A DNA stretch of 64,000 bases from Desulfuromonas sp. AOP6 (GCF_009731355.2 NZ_AP022810.1:1826001-1890000), one strand, 5' to 3'. Shown: positions 38,556 through 50,184, counted from the first letter of the stretch. The notes: generated from the letters alone by a model not told the origin. Made by a program: numbers and translations.

Positions 38556-41356
38556 TGCGCATCCCCCGCTCGACCTATCGCCTGCAGTTCACCCCCGATT
38601 TCGGCTTTAAGCAGACCGCCGAAGTCATCGCCTACCTCGGCGATCTCGGCATCTCCGACCTGTATGCGTCCCCTGTCTTTCGCGCCCGCCCGGGGAGCAC
38701 CAGCGGCTACGACCTGGTCGATCCTGAGGCTCTCCATGAAGAACTGGGAACTCCCGATGAGTTCAACATTCTCAGCACCATGCTCAGGGATCACCACATG
38801 GGCTGGCTGCAGGACATCGTTCCGAACCACATGGCCTACCATGCGAGCAATCCTTACCTGACCGACATCCTGGAAAATGGGCCCGACTCCCCCTTCTACC
38901 ACTACTTCGACATCGACTGGAAGCATCATTCCGACAGGATTCATGGCAAGGTCCTGGCCCCTTTTCTGGGGAGTCATTATGGCGAGGTTCTGGAGAAAGG
39001 GGAGCTCCAGCTGAGCTACGGTGAATCCGGATTTTTCGTAGCTTACCACTCTCTCCACTTTCCGCTCCGGATCGAAACCTACCACGACCTGTTGAGCGAG
39101 GCCCTGACGCCCATGCAGCGGGAGGTTGGCAAAGAGCACCCGCACTGCACCCAGTTGGCCGGTCTCCTCTCCATTCTCAAGAGTTTGCGCCAGACTCACG
39201 ACAGCGGCGAACGATATCACCAGATCCGGTTTATCAAACAAAACATCGGGGATATCTACCGGAACAATAGATCCTTCCGCAAGGTGTTGGATGAGGTGCT
39301 GGTCGTGTGGAACGGGGAACCAGGCAAGCCGGCGAGCTTCAACCGGTTGGAAGCCCTGCTGGCCGACCAATGGTTCCGCCTCGCCCACTGGAAGGTCGCC
39401 TCTGAGGAGATCAATTATCGCCGCTTCTTCGGTCTCAACGATCTGATCTGTCTGCGAATGGAACACCAGGGTGTCTTCGAGCAGACCCATGCCTTTATTC
39501 TACGTCTTGCGGAAGAAGGGGTATTCAGCGGCCTGCGAATTGACCATATCGACGGCCTTTATGATCCGGCTACCTACCTGCAGCAACTCCGTAGCAGACT
39601 CCCTGACACCTTCCTGGTTGTGGAAAAGATCTTGGCGAGGGATGAAAGCCTGCCGGCCTGGCCGATCCAGGGGACGACCGGCTACGATTTCCTCAACGAC
39701 CTCAACAGCCTTTTCTGCGGGCAGGTTTCGGAAAAGGGCTTCAATGATCTCTATCGCGAATTCAGCGGCCAGCGGCAATCGTGCGAGGAACTGAACTATG
39801 CCAGTCGCAAAAGGATTATCGAACGAAACCTGTTCGGCGACATCATCAACCTGGCTCACCTGCTGAAGCGCATCGCCAACCGGCACCGCCACGGCCTCGA
39901 CATTCCGCAAGGCAGCCTGCAGCGAGCGCTGATCGAGATTCTGGCGCACTTCCCGGTGTACCGCACGTACCTGGATGGGGCTACAAGGTGCGAGACCGAG
40001 CTACAGGCCATCGAGAAGGCGTTGAGTCAGGCCAAGAAACGCAATCCAGACCATCAGAATGAAATTGACTACGTCGGCCGGATTCTGAGTGGCGAGATCG
40101 AATCATTCCGACCCCATCAGGAGCGTAGGCAGTGGCTGCATTTCACGATGCGCTTTCAGCAGCTCAGTGGACCGGTGATGGCCAAAGGCTTCGAAGACAC
40201 GCTACTGTACGTCTACAACCGCCTGTTATCCCTCAACGAGGTCGGCGGTGACCCGTCCCGATTCGGGCTATCGGCGGCTGAGTTCCATGATTCCTGCCGC
40301 AGGCGGCACCACAGTTGGCCGCACACCCTCAACGCCACCTCCACCCACGACACCAAGCGCGGCGAGGATATCCGGGCGCGCCTGAACGTGCTGTCCGAAC
40401 TTCCTCAGGAATGGAGGCGGCTGCTCCAGCGTTGGAGCCGACGGCATCGCTCTTTCAAACCGACGGTCAGACACCACAGAGTACCGGACAAAAACGACGA
40501 ATACTTCCTCTACCAGACGCTGGTCGGCGCCTGGCCCTTCGCCAACGAGGAGGTGGCGGACTTCAGACACCGCCTCAAAAAATACGTGACGAAATCGGTA
40601 CGCGAGGCCAAGACGCACACAGCCTGGATCGAACCGGACAAGGCCTACGAAGAGGCGTTTCTTCAGTTCGTCGAAAGGATTCTGGACCTGCAGGACAATC
40701 CTGTTTTTTACGAGGAGTTCCTCCCCTTTCTGCAGAGAGTGGCCCATTTCGGCATGCTCAACACCTTGTCGCAGACCCTGATCAAGATCACGGCTCCCGG
40801 CATACCCGACTTTTACCAGGGGACCGAGTTCTGGGATCTGAACCTCGTTGACCCGGATAACCGCCGGCCGGTCGATTTCGCACGGCGGCGCGCGGCCATG
40901 CAGGAAATCAGCCGGCGGGAATCGATCGGCCTGCCGGGGCTGCTCCACGACCTGCTGGCCCATATGGACAATGGCTGGATTAAGCTGTTTCTGATCCGGC
41001 GCGGGCTCAGGGAGCGCCATCGATATCCCGAGCTCTTTCAGCAGGGGGATTACCTGCCCCTTGAAATCACCGGTCCGGGCCGAGAACACGTCATCGCCTT
41101 CGCCCGCCGGCAGCCTGAGGTCATGTCCGTCACGATTGCCCCACGTCTGCTGGCTGGCTGGCTGGAGGAAGGGTCCCTGCCTTTGGGGAGGGAACTCTGG
41201 GGAAATACGGCACTGGTGCTGCCAGGGGGATCCCCATTCTCCTGGCGGGAATCCTTTACAGAGGCCCACATTTCAGGGGAACACGGAATCCTGATTGGAG
41301 AAGTTCTGCAGAGTTTTCCGGTCGGGCTGCTCATCGGACAGACAGCCGTGCCCTGA
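38555..41356 (+). CDS. treY: Malto-oligosyltrehalose synthase
   Basis: GH13 enzyme of 933 residues that converts the reducing-end glucose of an alpha-1,4 glucan to a trehalose unit by intramolecular transglucosylation. The N-terminus IPRSTYRLQFTPDFGFKQ is diagnostic. Other motifs are LQDIVPNHMAYHASNPYL, GLRIDHIDGLYDP (nucleophile), FLVVEKILARDESLP (acid) and ATSTHDTKRGEDIRAR. It follows treZ with stop/start overlap (TGATG), so synthase and hydrolase are made together. It is a little longer than many TreY proteins (about 720-930), within range. Confidence 0.95.
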   Translation: MRIPRSTYRLQFTPDFGFKQTAEVIAYLGDLGISDLYASPVFRARPGSTSGYDLVDPEALHEELGTPDEFNILSTMLRDHHMGWLQDIVPNHMAYHASNPYLTDILENGPDSPFYHYFDIDWKHHSDRIHGKVLAPFLGSHYGEVLEKGELQLSYGESGFFVAYHSLHFPLRIETYHDLLSEALTPMQREVGKEHPHCTQLAGLLSILKSLRQTHDSGERYHQIRFIKQNIGDIYRNNRSFRKVLDEVLVVWNGEPGKPASFNRLEALLADQWFRLAHWKVASEEINYRRFFGLNDLICLRMEHQGVFEQTHAFILRLAEEGVFSGLRIDHIDGLYDPATYLQQLRSRLPDTFLVVEKILARDESLPAWPIQGTTGYDFLNDLNSLFCGQVSEKGFNDLYREFSGQRQSCEELNYASRKRIIERNLFGDIINLAHLLKRIANRHRHGLDIPQGSLQRALIEILAHFPVYRTYLDGATRCETELQAIEKALSQAKKRNPDHQNEIDYVGRILSGEIESFRPHQERRQWLHFTMRFQQLSGPVMAKGFEDTLLYVYNRLLSLNEVGGDPSRFGLSAAEFHDSCRRRHHSWPHTLNATSTHDTKRGEDIRARLNVLSELPQEWRRLLQRWSRRHRSFKPTVRHHRVPDKNDEYFLYQTLVGAWPFANEEVADFRHRLKKYVTKSVREAKTHTAWIEPDKAYEEAFLQFVERILDLQDNPVFYEEFLPFLQRVAHFGMLNTLSQTLIKITAPGIPDFYQGTEFWDLNLVDPDNRRPVDFARRRAAMQEISRRESIGLPGLLHDLLAHMDNGWIKLFLIRRGLRERHRYPELFQQGDYLPLEITGPGREHVIAFARRQPEVMSVTIAPRLLAGWLEEGSLPLGRELWGNTALVLPGGSPFSWRESFTEAHISGEHGILIGEVLQSFPVGLLIGQTAVP

Positions 41357-41446
41357 AGCCTTAGGCTGAAGGCTGAGTAAAACCCGGGCTCACCCTCTGC
41401 GGAGGACGGTTTCAGGCTACGGCTTCAGCAGGACAGGAGATGAATC

Positions 41447-43177
41447 ATGCCGATCCACAACGCCGACATCGCCCGCCTTTTCCACCGAGTCGCCGACCTG
41501 CTCGAAATCAGCACTGCCAATCCTTTTCGGGTGCGGGCCTACCGTAATGCCGCCCGCACCCTGACCGACCAGACGCAGAGTGCGGCACAATTGCTTGAGG
41601 ATGGTGCTGACCTCTCCGACCTGCCGGACATCGGGCAGGATCTGGCCGGGAAGATCGTCGAAATTCTCGAAACGGGTCAGCTCGGATTGCTTAAGGATCT
41701 GGAGAAAAAGATTCCGGGAGACCTGGTCGACCTGCTCGACATCGCCCAGCTTGGCCCGAAACGGGTCGCTGCCCTCTACCATGAACTCGACATCCACAAT
41801 CTCGATGACTTGGCAAAAGCGGCCCGCGCTCAGAAGATCCGCGATCTGGAAGGGTTTGGTGAAAAGCTGGAAAAAAAGATCCTCAAGGAAATCGAACGCC
41901 AGACAGGCTCGGAAGGTCGTACCAAGCGCGCTGCGGCTGAGGAAGTGGTTGGCCCTCTGCTGGCGTATCTGGAAAAGATAGACGGTGTCAAGCGGGTGAT
42001 CGTCGCCGGCAGTTACCGCCGCCGCCAGGAGACCGTGGGGGATCTGGATATCCTGGTCACCTGCAGCCAGGACAGCGCGGTGATGGAACGCTTCGTCTCC
42101 TTCGAAGATGTCGACGAAGTTCTGGCCAATGGGACAACCAGGTCATCGGTGCGACTGCGGGGTGGTCTTCAGGTCGACTTGAGGGTCGTCGCCGAGGTCA
42201 GCTACGGAGCCGCACTCTATTACTTCACCGGCTCCAAAGAACACAACATCGCTCTCCGCAAAATAGCCGTGGACAAGGGTCTCAAAATCAACGAATACGG
42301 TGTCTTCCAAGGGAAAGGCGATGACGAGGAGCGGATCGCCGGAGCCACCGAGGAGGAGGTTCTGGCAGCGGTTGACCTGCCCTACATCCCGCCGGAACTG
42401 CGGGAGAATCGCGGTGAGATCGAGGCCGCCCAGAAAAGCAAGCTGCCCGCGCTCATCGAAGGCGACGACATCTGCGGCGACCTGCACGCCCACACCAGGG
42501 GCACAGATGGTCGCGGGACATTGAAGGAGATGGTAGAGGCCGCCAGAGAACTCGGCTACAGCTATCTGGCGATCACCGAGCACAGTCAGGCGGTCAAGGT
42601 CGCAAAAGGCTTTGATCGCCGGCGACTGCAGGAACAGATTGAAAAGATCGATGAACTCACGGACAACTACGCCGGATTTCGTATTCTCAAAGGAATCGAG
42701 GTGGACATTCTAGAGGATGGCAGTCTCGATCTTCCCGACGATGTGCTCGACCAACTCGACCTGACCATCTGCTCCATCCACTCCCATTTCAATCTCTCCA
42801 GTGAAAAGCAGACCGAGCGCATTATCCGGGCCATGGACAATCCCCACTTCAACATACTCGGCCACCCGAGCGGCCGGCTGATCAACGAACGTGCACCTTA
42901 TCCGCTGAATATGGAAAAGATCATGCACGCAGCGCTGGAAAGAGGCTGCTATCTTGAGCTCAACGCTCACCCGGACCGCCTGGACCTGAATGATCATCAT
43001 TGTCGCATGGCCAAAGACCTTGGCCTGAAGCTGGCCATCGCCACCGATGCCCACAGCGTTCAGGGCCTGCAGAACATGAAGTACGGCATCGACCAGGCGC
43101 GCCGCGGCTGGCTGGGCAAGGAGGACGTCATTAACACACGCAGGACGGCGGAGCTTTTGCGACTCCTGAAACGATGA
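41447..43177 (+). CDS. polX: DNA polymerase X family protein with PHP domain
   Basis: Bacterial-type PolX of 576 residues. The N-terminal part carries helix-hairpin-helix motifs (LPDIGQDLAGKIVEIL and LLDIAQLGPKRVAAL) and the polymerase palm with GSYRRRQETVGDLDILV and DLRVVAE. From about residue 345 a PHP phosphoesterase domain follows (DLHAHTRGTDGRG, ITEHSQ, ILGHPSGRL, LELNAHPDRLDL, IATDAHS). It fills short gaps in DNA repair and has 3'-5' exonuclease activity in characterised relatives. The start is supported by AGGAG upstream. It stands alone between the trehalose genes and mscS. Confidence 0.94.
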   Translation: MPIHNADIARLFHRVADLLEISTANPFRVRAYRNAARTLTDQTQSAAQLLEDGADLSDLPDIGQDLAGKIVEILETGQLGLLKDLEKKIPGDLVDLLDIAQLGPKRVAALYHELDIHNLDDLAKAARAQKIRDLEGFGEKLEKKILKEIERQTGSEGRTKRAAAEEVVGPLLAYLEKIDGVKRVIVAGSYRRRQETVGDLDILVTCSQDSAVMERFVSFEDVDEVLANGTTRSSVRLRGGLQVDLRVVAEVSYGAALYYFTGSKEHNIALRKIAVDKGLKINEYGVFQGKGDDEERIAGATEEEVLAAVDLPYIPPELRENRGEIEAAQKSKLPALIEGDDICGDLHAHTRGTDGRGTLKEMVEAARELGYSYLAITEHSQAVKVAKGFDRRRLQEQIEKIDELTDNYAGFRILKGIEVDILEDGSLDLPDDVLDQLDLTICSIHSHFNLSSEKQTERIIRAMDNPHFNILGHPSGRLINERAPYPLNMEKIMHAALERGCYLELNAHPDRLDLNDHHCRMAKDLGLKLAIATDAHSVQGLQNMKYGIDQARRGWLGKEDVINTRRTAELLRLLKR

Positions 43178-43336
43178 GATCACAGAGCAGGCGGTGCAGG
43201 TGGGAGAATTGATCGATGTCCTTTTTATTACTATTCAAATACTTAACGGGCCATATAAAAAATACCGGACTTGCATTCATGTTTCATATTGTTAGGCTTT
43301 GAAACGTAGACGACTGACCTTATCAAAACGGACAGG

Positions 43337-43360
43337 AATCATTCAAAATCATGAATGATT
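43337..43360 (+). promoter_or_regulatory. Inverted repeat in the mscS-type gene leader
   Basis: A perfect 8-bp inverted repeat (AATCATTC at 43337-43344 and its complement at 43353-43360) with an 8-base loop lies just before AAGG of the likely ribosome site. It could form an RNA hairpin controlling translation or be a protein-binding operator. Confidence 0.35.
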
Positions 43361-43372
43361 AAGGTGATTTTC

Positions 43373-44404
43373 ATGCCGCTATATCTATTAATTCTTGTTT
43401 TCATAGTTTTTGCTGGCATTGCTCTGAATGCGTTTATTTTTAAAGTATTTGGCAAGAAAATTTCGTCCATTGAAGAGAAATTTGATATTCCCTTAAAAAA
43501 GAGATTTTACCCGATATCAAGAATCCTGATTCCTCTCTTCTTGCTGATCCTCCTTATGCAAGGGATGCCAATCCCTGAAGAGGTCCAACCGACTTTTCGT
43601 AAGGTCTTCAGCATCTTATTAATCGTTTCATTTGGGTGGCTGTCCATAGAAGCGGTTTTATTCGGGCGGGATTTCCTGCTCACGCGCTATGACATCAAGG
43701 TAAAGGACAATCTCAAGGCGAGAGCGATTCATACCCAGATGAACATGCTGGTCAAGATAGCCGTCATTGCCATAGTGCTTCTGGTGACGGCTTCTTCCCT
43801 GATGGTCTTTGAAAACGTCAGACAGCTGGGTACCAGCCTCCTCGCCTCCGCCGGTGTCGTCGGTGTCATCATCGGCTTTGCCGCCCAGCGCAGTATTGCC
43901 ACCCTGTTGGCAGGTCTGCAGTTGGCGATAACACAACCGATTCGTATTGATGATGTCGTGATCGTCGACAATGAATGGGGACAAATTGAAGAAATCACCC
44001 TGACATATGTCGTCGTACGGATCTGGGATTTGCGTCGTCTTGTCGTTCCAACGGACTATTTCCTGGAAAAAACATTCCAGAACTGGACCAAAAACTCCTC
44101 TGATCTCCTCGGAACTGTCTTTATTTACGTCGACTACAGCCTGCCCATAGAGGTGTTGCGAAATCAACTATACGAAATATTGAAAGATCAGGAGTTGTGG
44201 GACGGAAAAGTCTGGCGACTCCATGTAACGAATGCTACAGATAAGACGGTTGAACTTCGCGCCCTGATGAGCGCCGCCAACGCCTCGGAGGCCTGGGAGC
44301 TTCGGTGTCATGTGCGGGAGAAGCTGCTGAGTTTTCTCCAGGAGCATTACCCCGATTGCCTGCCCAAGATTCGCGCTACGGTACTGGAGAGCCCTGAAGG
44401 CTGA
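43373..44404 (+). CDS. MscS family mechanosensitive ion channel
   Basis: Membrane channel of about 343 residues. The start at 43373 is preferred because AAGG lies upstream at a normal distance; the ATG at 43355 falls inside an inverted repeat. Helices at the N-terminus are followed by the pore-lining segment SLLASAGVVGVIIGFAAQRS and the beta domain with 'QPIRIDDVVIVDNEWGQIEE' and RRLVVPTDYFLEK. It protects against osmotic downshock by opening under membrane tension. Its stop lies 40 bases upstream of the open frame leading into hgcA. Confidence 0.92.
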   Translation: MPLYLLILVFIVFAGIALNAFIFKVFGKKISSIEEKFDIPLKKRFYPISRILIPLFLLILLMQGMPIPEEVQPTFRKVFSILLIVSFGWLSIEAVLFGRDFLLTRYDIKVKDNLKARAIHTQMNMLVKIAVIAIVLLVTASSLMVFENVRQLGTSLLASAGVVGVIIGFAAQRSIATLLAGLQLAITQPIRIDDVVIVDNEWGQIEEITLTYVVVRIWDLRRLVVPTDYFLEKTFQNWTKNSSDLLGTVFIYVDYSLPIEVLRNQLYEILKDQELWDGKVWRLHVTNATDKTVELRALMSAANASEAWELRCHVREKLLSFLQEHYPDCLPKIRATVLESPEG

Positions 44405-44444
44405 ATCCGTCGACTCTGACCAGGACAGCATCAAAGAAAGACGT

Positions 44445-44600
44445 ATGACGAAAATAGTTAAAGAGGCCAAAAAGAAGCAAAACACCACCACTGGCTTGAA
44501 AATGGTCACGCCTCAGGCCCACGTCTGTGAACCGCCAGAAAGCAACAGCCCCGACCAACCGCCCTGCTGAGGTCCACGCAATCCCGCCGTGGGTGGGATT
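44445..44600 (+). other. Candidate selenocysteine extension of HgcA: ORF, in-frame TGA and SECIS-like hairpin
   Basis: An ATG at 44445 opens 41 codons in the same frame as hgcA and ends at TGA 44568-44570, directly after a Cys codon (context PPC-TGA-GPR). No other stop interrupts the frame to 45620. From 44580 a 9-bp stem (AATCCCGCC with GGTGGGATT, one G-U pair) closes a three-base loop GTG at 44589-44591. The loop starts 18 bases after the TGA with G first, which meets the published rules for a bacterial SECIS element. If read as selenocysteine, HgcA would be 391 residues. Selenocysteine is inferred, not shown; the ribosome site before 44445 is weak. Confidence 0.5.
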
Positions 44601-45620
44601 ATTACGGAAGAGGTGCCGGGCTTTATCGACTGGCTTCAAACCCCTGGTGGCCAAGTACCCCGCATAGCAAGCAGGCTGACCTGGGCAGACCGTTGGGGCG
44701 CCTGCAAAATTCGCTGGGGCATCGGCCGCATGCGCTACATCATCCCACCGGGTCTCTACGCCATAGGGTCCCCTACTTCCGAGTCCCCCGTTGTCGTCAC
44801 CGCCAACTACAAGATGACCTACGACCTCGTGCGCCAATCCCTGGCCGGCCACCATGCCTGGCTGCTGGTCCTGGAGACCCACGGCATCAACGTCTGGTGC
44901 GCCGCTGGCAAAAAAACCTTCGGCACCGAGGAGCTGGTGCATCGCGTCGTCTCTTCGCAACTCGCCCAGGTGGTCAGCCACCGCCACCTGCTCCTGCCCA
45001 TTCTCGGGGCCCCCGGTATCGCCGCCCACCAGGTCTTTCAGCAGTGCGGCTTCACCGTCATCTACGCCGCCATCTATGCCCGTGATCTGCCGCAGTTCCT
45101 TCAAAACGGCCTGGTCACCTCCCCCGCCATGCGGGAGTTGAAGTTTTCGCTCACTGATCGGCTGGTGCTGATCCCCGTCGAGATCGTGCTTGAACTCAAA
45201 ACCTTGGCGATTATCGCGGCTGGCGTCTTTCTGACAGGCCTCGTCTTCGGTGGTCTCACGACCGCCCTGATCGCTCTCGGCGCCTACCTGGGCGCAGCGC
45301 TCTGCGGCCTGGCTCTGGTGCCGCTGCTCCTGCCCTGGCTGCCCACCCGAAGTTTCGCCATTAAAGGGGCCACAGTCGGTCTGCTCTGGGCACTCGGCTA
45401 TCCCTTCCTGATCGGGGTCAACGGCTCGTTGCTGCCAACGGCGGCAGCCCTGCTCATTCTGCCGGCCGTAAGTGCCTATCACGGCCTCAACTTCACCGGA
45501 TGCACGACCTACACCTCTCGCTCAGGGGTCAAAAAAGAGATGCGCCTGGGCATCCCGCTTATGGGGGCTTCACTTACGCTCGGATTTCTCCTGCTCGGCA
45601 TCAGTCGCTTCGTGGGCTAA
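44589..45620 (+). CDS. hgcA: Mercury methylation corrinoid protein HgcA
   Basis: HgcA carries a corrinoid that transfers a methyl group to Hg(II), producing methylmercury at the inner membrane. The hallmark cap-helix motif NVWCAAGK is present, with the cobalt-coordinating Cys at residue 104 of this reading. Flanking blocks VVVTANYKMTYDLVR and LLPILGAPGIAAHQV are also typical. The second half has about five membrane helices. The coordinates give the part after an in-frame TGA; the only early start is GTG at 44589 with no proper ribosome site, so translation may truly begin at 44445 with the TGA read as selenocysteine. hgcB follows after 9 bases. Confidence 0.93.
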   Translation: MGGIITEEVPGFIDWLQTPGGQVPRIASRLTWADRWGACKIRWGIGRMRYIIPPGLYAIGSPTSESPVVVTANYKMTYDLVRQSLAGHHAWLLVLETHGINVWCAAGKKTFGTEELVHRVVSSQLAQVVSHRHLLLPILGAPGIAAHQVFQQCGFTVIYAAIYARDLPQFLQNGLVTSPAMRELKFSLTDRLVLIPVEIVLELKTLAIIAAGVFLTGLVFGGLTTALIALGAYLGAALCGLALVPLLLPWLPTRSFAIKGATVGLLWALGYPFLIGVNGSLLPTAAALLILPAVSAYHGLNFTGCTTYTSRSGVKKEMRLGIPLMGASLTLGFLLLGISRFVG

Positions 45621-45629
45621 GGGGACACA

Positions 45630-45911
45630 ATGAAGGGATTTCGCTATCTGAAGGATGTGGTCACCCTGGACCTTGACCGCTCGGCCTGCATCGGTTGTGG
45701 CCGTTGCGGAGAAGTTTGCCCCCACCATGTTTTCAGGATCGCCGACCGAAAGGCCAGCATCGTTGACCGCGACGCCTGCATGGAATGCGGTGCCTGCGCC
45801 AGCAATTGCCCGGTGGTCGCCATCAGCGTCGAGGCCGGTGTTGGCTGCGCCATCGGCCTGTTCAACGAGTGGCTGCGGGAGCGCAAACTGTACAAACCCA
45901 AAGAGTGCTGA
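45630..45911 (+). CDS. hgcB: Mercury methylation ferredoxin HgcB
   Basis: 2[4Fe-4S] ferredoxin of 93 residues, required with HgcA to reduce the corrinoid and to pass on Hg(II). Cluster ligands are C20, C23, C26 and C30 (CIGCGRCGEVC) and C50, C53, C56 and C60 (CMECGACASNC, the HgcB signature). A further conserved Cys is C73 (GVGCA). Known HgcB proteins end in a pair of adjacent Cys; here the protein ends KPKEC followed directly by TGA, so only one Cys remains unless the TGA is read through. The start follows AAGGGGAC. Confidence 0.93.
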   Translation: MKGFRYLKDVVTLDLDRSACIGCGRCGEVCPHHVFRIADRKASIVDRDACMECGACASNCPVVAISVEAGVGCAIGLFNEWLRERKLYKPKEC

Positions 45912-45970
45912 AATCTGTCAAGATTTCTGGTATTCTCCCACCGCCTATAAACCAAATCCAGGAGAACCCC

Positions 45971-46204
45971 GTGACCATCGAAGAACATGTTGCTCTCGAA
46001 TGCCCTTACTGCCGTGACACCATCCACCGTCCGTTGAGTTGGTTCAAGCAGCCTTACTTCACCTGCCCGGCCTGCGGCGGCGGCCTCACAGAAAATCAGT
46101 TCGCCCCCATTGTCCAGGACCTGGAACAAGCCTTTGAACAGACCATTGATGAGATGGTGCAATCCAAACCTGCCTGCGGCTGCTGCAAAAAAAACGCCGA
46201 ATGA
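45971..46204 (+). CDS. Small zinc-ribbon protein
   Basis: Protein of 77 residues starting at GTG 45971, chosen because AGGAG lies 6 bases upstream. Cys pairs C11/C14 (CPYC) and C32/C35 (CPACG) form a zinc ribbon, followed by an amphipathic helix, and the tail ends in a Cys cluster (CGCCKK). No named family is recognised. It begins 59 bases after hgcB on the same strand, so it could be cotranscribed. Whether it has any link to mercury is unknown. Confidence 0.75.
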   Translation: MTIEEHVALECPYCRDTIHRPLSWFKQPYFTCPACGGGLTENQFAPIVQDLEQAFEQTIDEMVQSKPACGCCKKNAE

Positions 46205-46261
46205 TTTTGGTGGCCCTTTCCTGATCGCCAGCCCGCACCCTACGCCAAAGACACAGATTTC

Positions 46262-46744
46262 ATGAACAAGCACCAGCTTTTAAAGCATATTATCGCTGCC
46301 CTGCAGGCGGATCTCGCCGTGTTTTCCCATGCCGCCCGCGCGGCCCATGCGGCGGCGACCCATGCAGAATGTCAGCCGGACAACAAATATGACACCACCG
46401 CCCTGGAAGCTTCGTACATCGCCCAGGGACAGGCGAACCGTGCCCAGGACATCCGCGCAGCCCTCGCCATTTACAGCAAGCTGGAGCCGAGAACGTTTGA
46501 CGACAACACGCCGATCCGCCTGACGGCCCTGGTCACTCTTGAGGACGAGGACGGCGCCCGCCGGCAGGTCTTCATCGGCCCCGAAGCCGGTGGCCTCAGG
46601 ATTACCTGTGCTTCCGGTGAAATCGTCGTGATCACCCCCGCCTCCCCCTTGGGGCGAAGCCTCATCGGCAAATGTGTGGGGGATGAGATCCAAACGGGGT
46701 CAGCCGGGGCGCGGAAAAACCTGAGTATTGAAGATGTTCGTTAA
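46262..46744 (+). CDS. GreA/GreB-family transcription factor-like protein
   Basis: Protein of 160 residues. The C-terminal half has the Gre/FKBP-like fold signature VVITPASPLGRSLIGKCVGDEI. The N-terminal half is helical with DNKYDTTALEASYIAQGQAN, like the branch of Gre-related proteins whose coiled coil differs from GreA. True Gre factors insert a coiled coil into the RNA polymerase secondary channel to rescue backtracked complexes; whether this divergent protein does so is not certain. It is followed by the transposase remnant near the CRISPR array. Confidence 0.82.
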   Translation: MNKHQLLKHIIAALQADLAVFSHAARAAHAAATHAECQPDNKYDTTALEASYIAQGQANRAQDIRAALAIYSKLEPRTFDDNTPIRLTALVTLEDEDGARRQVFIGPEAGGLRITCASGEIVVITPASPLGRSLIGKCVGDEIQTGSAGARKNLSIEDVR

Positions 46745-46762
46745 GAACTAACCAAAACCAGA

Positions 46763-49890
<3,128 letters not shown>

Positions 49891-50181
49891 CTATATAATC
49901 AGCGGCCCTTCCTGATCCAATGCTTGCTTGGCACCAATATGCTCGACCCGCTTCTGCCAGTTAGCCCCGAGAAAGTAAAACCTTAGACTGTCCTGACCCT
50001 CATCTATCACTTCTACCAGCTGCTGCCGCAAAAAAGTCCATTGAGCCGGGTCGACAAGGCATTCGAACACGGAATACTGCACTCGTTGACCATGGTTCTG
50101 GCAAATTTTTGCAATCCGCCGCAACCTCCTCGCTCCTTTGCGATCGATGGTTGAAACATCGTAACTGACCAGCACCATCAT
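49891..50181 (-). CDS. cas2: CRISPR-associated endonuclease Cas2
   Basis: Cas2 of 96 residues, half of the Cas1-Cas2 integrase that inserts new spacers. The N-terminal strand VLVSYDVST carries the conserved Asp, and the core has RRLRRIAKICQNHGQRVQYS and VFECLVDPAQW, as in the I-C type. The start is preceded by GGAGATGAG. It follows cas1 by three bases and is the last cas gene before the leader. Intact. Confidence 0.96.
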   Translation of the reverse strand: MMVLVSYDVSTIDRKGARRLRRIAKICQNHGQRVQYSVFECLVDPAQWTFLRQQLVEVIDEGQDSLRFYFLGANWQKRVEHIGAKQALDQEGPLII

Positions 50182-50184
50182 GAC

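Noticed and set aside
45909-45950. Selenocysteine reading of the hgcB stop codon
   Set aside because: No stem-loop with a suitable apical G lies 16-37 bases downstream; kept only as an observation on the missing Cys.
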